Part shown: in pieces, positions 24,298-27,093 of the stretch
Layout: every line of letters begins with the position of its first letter
How positions within the stretch are numbered: the stretch's first letter is position 1
Origin: an uncultured Oscillospiraceae bacterium
Lineage (GTDB): Bacteria; Bacillota; Clostridia; Oscillospirales; Acutalibacteraceae
DNA: 27,093 nucleotides
Reading direction: 5' to 3'
Assembly (NCBI GenBank): GCA_900539165.1
Contig: UQAZ01000023.1
Span: 1-27,093, forward strand
Notes under the pieces: generated by a model
The model's input: the letters and a program-made list of their open reading frames with translations, nothing else
What the model was told of the DNA's origin: nothing
Databases searched by the model: none
Translations under genes and position numbers: made by a program

Positions 24298-24564
24298 TTA
24301 TTTCTCCAAAACGCCGTAGGTGTCGAGGGTTGCAAGGAACTCCTTAACATCGGCTTTGATTTCGTCCTCAGGTGCATCATATCTGTCAAGCATTGCAGAA
24401 ATAATGCTTTGCTCTGTTTGCTCCTTTTGAAGAAGCTTAAAGATATAATTAGCGCTTTCGTTGTTATTAATAATGCCGGAAAGTGTTGACGAGAGGCTGC
24501 CGGTAGCGATAGCAAAATCCTGACCGTCGATATTTCCGAGTACAATTCCGTCCTTTAATTTCAT
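24298..24564 (-). CDS. PqqD-like (RiPP recognition element-type) protein
   Basis: An 88-residue winged-helix protein of the PqqD family (PF05402), the fold that in RiPP pathways binds precursor leader peptides and hands them to modifying enzymes. Seen: the N-terminal beta hairpin LKDGIVLGNIDGQDFAIATG, then NESANYIFKLLQKEQTEQSIISAM and the DVKEFLATLDTYGVLE helix-strand end typical of the family. AAGGAG lies eight bases before the ATG. It lies 25 bases after the COG2509-type flavoprotein and two bases before the NTP_transf_5 gene. No radical SAM enzyme or precursor peptide is adjacent on this strand, so its client is unknown. Confidence 0.82.
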   Translation of the reverse strand: MKLKDGIVLGNIDGQDFAIATGSLSSTLSGIINNNESANYIFKLLQKEQTEQSIISAMLDRYDAPEDEIKADVKEFLATLDTYGVLEK

Positions 24565-24589
24565 AATATTTACTCCTTAAAAATTAATA

Positions 24590-25969
24590 TTAATATTTTT
24601 CCGCAATCTTATGTGCAACATAAACACCACTTGCAGATGCGTGTGAAAGAGAATGAGTAACTCCAGAGCCGTCACCGATAACATAAAGTCCTTTATGAGC
24701 AGTCTCAAGATTTTCGTCAAGCTCAACCTCCATATTATAAAATTTTACCTCTACTCCGTAAAGAAGAGTGTCGGGATTTGCGGTACCGGGAGCGATTTTA
24801 TCGAGAGCATAAATCATCTCGATAATGCCGTCCAAAATTCTCTTAGGAAGCACAAGCGAAAGGTCGCCCGGAGTAGCTGCAAGAGTAGGCTCAACCAAGC
24901 CCTCCTCAATTCTCTTAGGATTACTTCTTCTGCCGCTTACCAAATCGCCGAAGCGTTGAACAATTACACCGCCGCCGAGCATATTTGAAAGTCGGGCAAT
25001 GCTCTCACCATAACCGTTACTGTCCTTAAACGGCTCTGAGAAGTGCTTTGAAACAAGCAATGCAAAGTTTGTATTCTGCGTCTGCTTTTCAGGGTCTTCA
25101 TAGCTGTGTCCGTTTACCGTAACAATACCGTTAGTATTCTCGTTGACCACGCTACCCTTAGGATTCATACAGAAAGTACGAACCTGATCCTCGTAATTCT
25201 TTGTTCTGTAAACGATTTTACTTTCATAAAGCTCGTCGGTAAGATGTGAAAAGATAACAGCAGGAAGCTCAACACGAACACCGATGTCAACTCTGTTTGA
25301 ATTAGTTTTAATGTTAAGGCTGTCGCAGATACCTTCCATCCACTTACTGCCGCTTCTGCCGACAGAAATAATGCAATTAGTACAGGTGAACTCTCCGTTT
25401 TTAGAGCATACCTTATATCCGTCATCAGTCTTTTCAACAGAATCAATATGGGTATTAAAAAACCAATCAAGTTTATCCTTAAGTTCGTTAAAAATATTTT
25501 CAAGCACGACATAGTTAATATCGGTACCGAGATGTCTTACGGAAGCGTCGAGAAGATTAAGCTGATTTTGCATACAGATTTTCTTAAACTCGCTGCCTGC
25601 GGTAGAATAAAGCTTACAATTTTCGCCACCGTGTTCAACATTAATCTTATCAACATACTTCATAAGATCAATAGCTTTCTTCTTACCGATGTACTTATAA
25701 AGCGTTCCGCCAAAGTCGTTAGTAATATTATACTTACCGTCGGAGAATGCACCCGCACCGCCGAAACCACTCATAATTGCACAGGTTTTACATTGAATAC
25801 AGGATTTAACCTTTTCGCCGTCAATCGGACATTTTCTTTTTGAAAGCGGATTGCCTGCTTCAAACACGGCAATTTTCAAATTCTTATTTTGCTCAACAAG
25901 TTCATAAGCAGAAAAGATACCGCCCGGACCTGCTCCGATAATAATTACATCATAATTTGGACTGGACAT
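24590..25969 (-). CDS. Uncharacterised FAD-dependent dehydrogenase (COG2509-type)
   Basis: A 459-residue flavoprotein with an N-terminal FAD-binding IIIGAGPGGIFSA (10-21), a Glu37-Ala strand end, and a conserved cysteine cluster at 47, 57, 60 and 63 (CPID...CIQCKTC) that is typical of the COG2509 family and may bind a metal or cluster. SGFGGAGAFSDGKYN follows, then ISVGRSG in the middle and the C-terminal YVIGDGSGVTHSLSHASASG that completes the FAD site. Substrate and reaction are unknown. I start at the ATG at 25969, because AGAGGT lies about six bases upstream and an earlier in-frame ATG has no site. It heads a possible operon with the PqqD-like, nucleotidyltransferase and lepA genes. Confidence 0.88.
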   Translation of the reverse strand: MSSPNYDVIIIGAGPGGIFSAYELVEQNKNLKIAVFEAGNPLSKRKCPIDGEKVKSCIQCKTCAIMSGFGGAGAFSDGKYNITNDFGGTLYKYIGKKKAIDLMKYVDKINVEHGGENCKLYSTAGSEFKKICMQNQLNLLDASVRHLGTDINYVVLENIFNELKDKLDWFFNTHIDSVEKTDDGYKVCSKNGEFTCTNCIISVGRSGSKWMEGICDSLNIKTNSNRVDIGVRVELPAVIFSHLTDELYESKIVYRTKNYEDQVRTFCMNPKGSVVNENTNGIVTVNGHSYEDPEKQTQNTNFALLVSKHFSEPFKDSNGYGESIARLSNMLGGGVIVQRFGDLVSGRRSNPKRIEEGLVEPTLAATPGDLSLVLPKRILDGIIEMIYALDKIAPGTANPDTLLYGVEVKFYNMEVELDENLETAHKGLYVIGDGSGVTHSLSHASASGVYVAHKIAEKY

Positions 25970-26007
25970 ATTATACCTCTCAATACATAGCATACATTTT
26001 GTGGAAA

Positions 26008-26025
26008 GGGACAGCATACTATCCC
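26008..26025. promoter_or_regulatory. Imperfect dyad upstream of the FAD dehydrogenase
   Basis: GGGACAG (26008-26014) and CTATCCC (26019-26025) form a dyad with one mismatch around CATA, 38 bases before the flavoprotein start. An outer AAAGGG/CCCTTT pair (26005-26010 and 26032-26037) also exists. It could be an operator, but no promoter could be fitted with confidence. Confidence 0.25.
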
Positions 26026-26060
26026 AAATTACCCTTTATATAATACCATAAAAAAGAGAA

Positions 26061-26105
26061 AAATCAATATCTAAATATAAATTAATATATTATAGATATT
26101 GATTT
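26061..26105 (-). terminator. Terminator after ybaK
   Basis: A perfect 13-bp AT-rich inverted repeat (26061-26073 with 26093-26105) with a 19-base loop lies five bases beyond the ybaK stop. On the minus strand the stem is followed by a T-rich run (26041-26060). The low GC content makes the stem weak, so it may be only partly effective. Confidence 0.6.
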
Positions 26106-26110
26106 TAATG

Positions 26111-26608
26111 TTAATTATATTCTGTTAAATCCGCAGTTGAATAATCAACAAGCTTTTTCAAATCATCGGGTGCAACCTCGACCTGATAGCCTATCTTTCC
26201 GGCAGAAAAAATAATTGTATCAAAGAGCATACAACTTTCGTCAATGACGGTTTGAAACGGCTTTTTCATACCGATTGGAGAACAACCGCCGTGAATATAT
26301 CCCGTAAGTGGCAAAAGTTCCTTGGATTTTATCATGGCAACAGCCTTATCGCCGACAGCGTTTGCCGCCTTTTTAAGGTCAAGTTCGGCATTTACGGGAA
26401 TTACAAATACATAATGCTCGCTGGATTTTCCGACTGTGACAAGAGTTTTGAACACCTGCTCTGGATTTTGCCCCATAGCTTTTGCGGCGTCCATACCCGA
26501 TACGGCATCCGTATCGGCATAACAATAATGGTTATAGTCGACCCCTGCCGCATCAAGCAGTCGCATAACATTTGTTTTGTAATCTGAAATTTTATCTTTC
26601 TTTGCCAT
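26111..26608 (-). CDS. ybaK: Cys-tRNA(Pro)/Cys-tRNA(Cys) deacylase (YbaK/EbsC family)
   Basis: A 165-residue cytoplasmic editing enzyme that hydrolyses cysteine wrongly attached to tRNA(Pro). Seen: YCYADTDAVSGMDAAKAMG with the family's conserved region, QVFKTLVTVG with the catalytic Lys, VIPVNAELDLKKAANAVGDK, and the substrate-pocket GYIHGGCSPIGMKK, with the conserved Gly-Ser/Cys-Pro. Its start lies inside the last 17 bases of the M20-like remnant, so it was probably once translated by coupling; its own ribosome binding site (AAGAAG close to the ATG) is weak, which could mean poor expression if upstream translation is lost. Confidence 0.93.
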   Translation of the reverse strand: MAKKDKISDYKTNVMRLLDAAGVDYNHYCYADTDAVSGMDAAKAMGQNPEQVFKTLVTVGKSSEHYVFVIPVNAELDLKKAANAVGDKAVAMIKSKELLPLTGYIHGGCSPIGMKKPFQTVIDESCMLFDTIIFSAGKIGYQVEVAPDDLKKLVDYSTADLTEYN

Positions 26609-27014
26609 AACTTCTTAACAATTCCCTATAAAAATCAACAGCAAGGTGGATTTTGTCAACACTGGTATTTTCGTTTTCACTGTGAACAGATGCATACTGC
26701 TGTGAATCAATATCAATAGGAGCAAATCTGATAACTGCATCCGAAAGGTCGCAAAACCTTCTGGCATCTGTACCTGCAGGAAGAATGAACGGAGCTGCCG
26801 CAGCATAATCAAACACTTTTTCGACAGTTCTTTTTATATACTTATAGCCATTGCTGTCAAGTGAAGCAGGTCTGTAATACTCATTATCCGTTTCGCTGAT
26901 AGTTACCTCAATATCATACTTCTTTGCGATTTCTTTCATAGAGTCGATATCTTTAACAAAATCCTCGTCATTTATGCAACAAAGGAATCTATCAATGAAA
27001 GCATATACCCTCCA
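26592..27014 (-). pseudogene. M20-family metallopeptidase remnant, 5'-disrupted
   Basis: The C-terminal catalytic half of an M20 zinc peptidase (carboxypeptidase or dipeptidase type). PFILPAGTDARRF and VHSENENTSVD, with their family Asp and His residues, and the final helix VDFYRELLRSYG are clear. An ATG at 26939 gives 115 residues. In the same frame the homology continues upstream (NDEDFVKDID is a typical dimerisation-domain segment) to a stop at 27015-27017. Beyond this, another frame reads FLKSVGKMMEG, which resembles the next M20 segment, so a frameshift or deletion is likely. No dimerisation-domain core with RTT and NVLP is visible. It could also be a real gene with a sequencing error; the rest is outside the window. 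Confidence 0.6.
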
Positions 27015-27093
27015 TCATTTTTCCAACAGATTTAAGAAAAGCGTATCACGAAAACGTGATTTTTTCAATCTGTACAATCACCCCATCCATTCT

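Noticed and set aside
24571..24600. AT-rich palindromic stretch between the flavoprotein and PqqD-like genes
   Set aside because: It is a simple AATATTAAT repeat overlapping a stop codon, with no GC stem, so it is not a credible terminator.
27045..27065. Short hairpin ATCACG-AAAA-CGTGAT followed by five T on the plus strand
   Set aside because: It looks like a terminator, but it lies in the disrupted M20 region with no plus-strand gene ending there; more likely chance or part of the decay junction.

Overview
The window looks like a contiguous chromosomal piece from a low-GC, spore-forming Clostridia, most likely an Oscillospirales/Ruminococcaceae-type gut Firmicute. Four things point there: a sporulation sigma factor (SigG), an IspH protein fused to ribosomal protein S1-type domains, the six-cysteine SCIFF peptide with its radical SAM maturase, and Gram-positive-style Shine-Dalgarno sites with several TTG starts. 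The family placement is inference; no 16S or other taxonomic marker lies in the window. I found no tRNA, rRNA, CRISPR array, insertion sequence or prophage, and no gene-free stretch over 300 bases.

Layout. 1-4.6 kb: an alpha/beta hydrolase and sigG on the minus strand, a divergent XRE regulator, a DD-carboxypeptidase and a metallophosphoesterase, separated by clear hairpin terminators. 4.6-11.1 kb: a minus-strand run of ABC-F ATPase, HI0933-type flavoprotein, cmk, plsC and ispH-rpsA; the last three overlap as ATGA stop/start junctions. 11.2-14 kb: manA, a small DUF378 membrane protein behind a hairpin that covers its ribosome binding site, then convergent pyk. 14-17.6 kb: a compact minus-strand operon xth, HAD phosphatase, MFS transporter, tcdA. 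17.6-19.5 kb: a divergent plus-strand pair (unknown six-helix membrane protein and an Orn/Lys/Arg decarboxylase-fold enzyme), whose promoter shares one palindromic -35 hexamer with the xth promoter. 19.5-21.3 kb: the SCIFF ranthipeptide locus scfA-scfB. 21.3-26 kb: a minus-strand run of COG2509-type flavoprotein, PqqD-like protein, NTP_transf_5 nucleotidyltransferase and lepA. 26.1-27.1 kb: a YbaK/EbsC deacylase and a 5'-disrupted M20 peptidase remnant running to the window edge.

The region most worth attention is the SCIFF locus. The peptide gene has a perfect consensus sigma-A promoter (TTGACA, 17 bp, TATAAT) and is followed by a terminator before its maturase, which predicts a large excess of peptide over enzyme. 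The peptide still has six cysteines, but position 32 of the regular Cys-x3-Cys ladder is Ser and position 37 is Ser. As I recall, those are the positions joined by the thioether in the characterised clostridial homologue (Cys32-Thr37). An orphan PqqD-like recognition-type protein paired with a nucleotidyltransferase lies about 3 kb away on the other strand. Other items of interest are an internal, near-perfect Shine-Dalgarno site that could release free S1 from the ispH-rpsA fusion, and the shared -35 divergent promoter.
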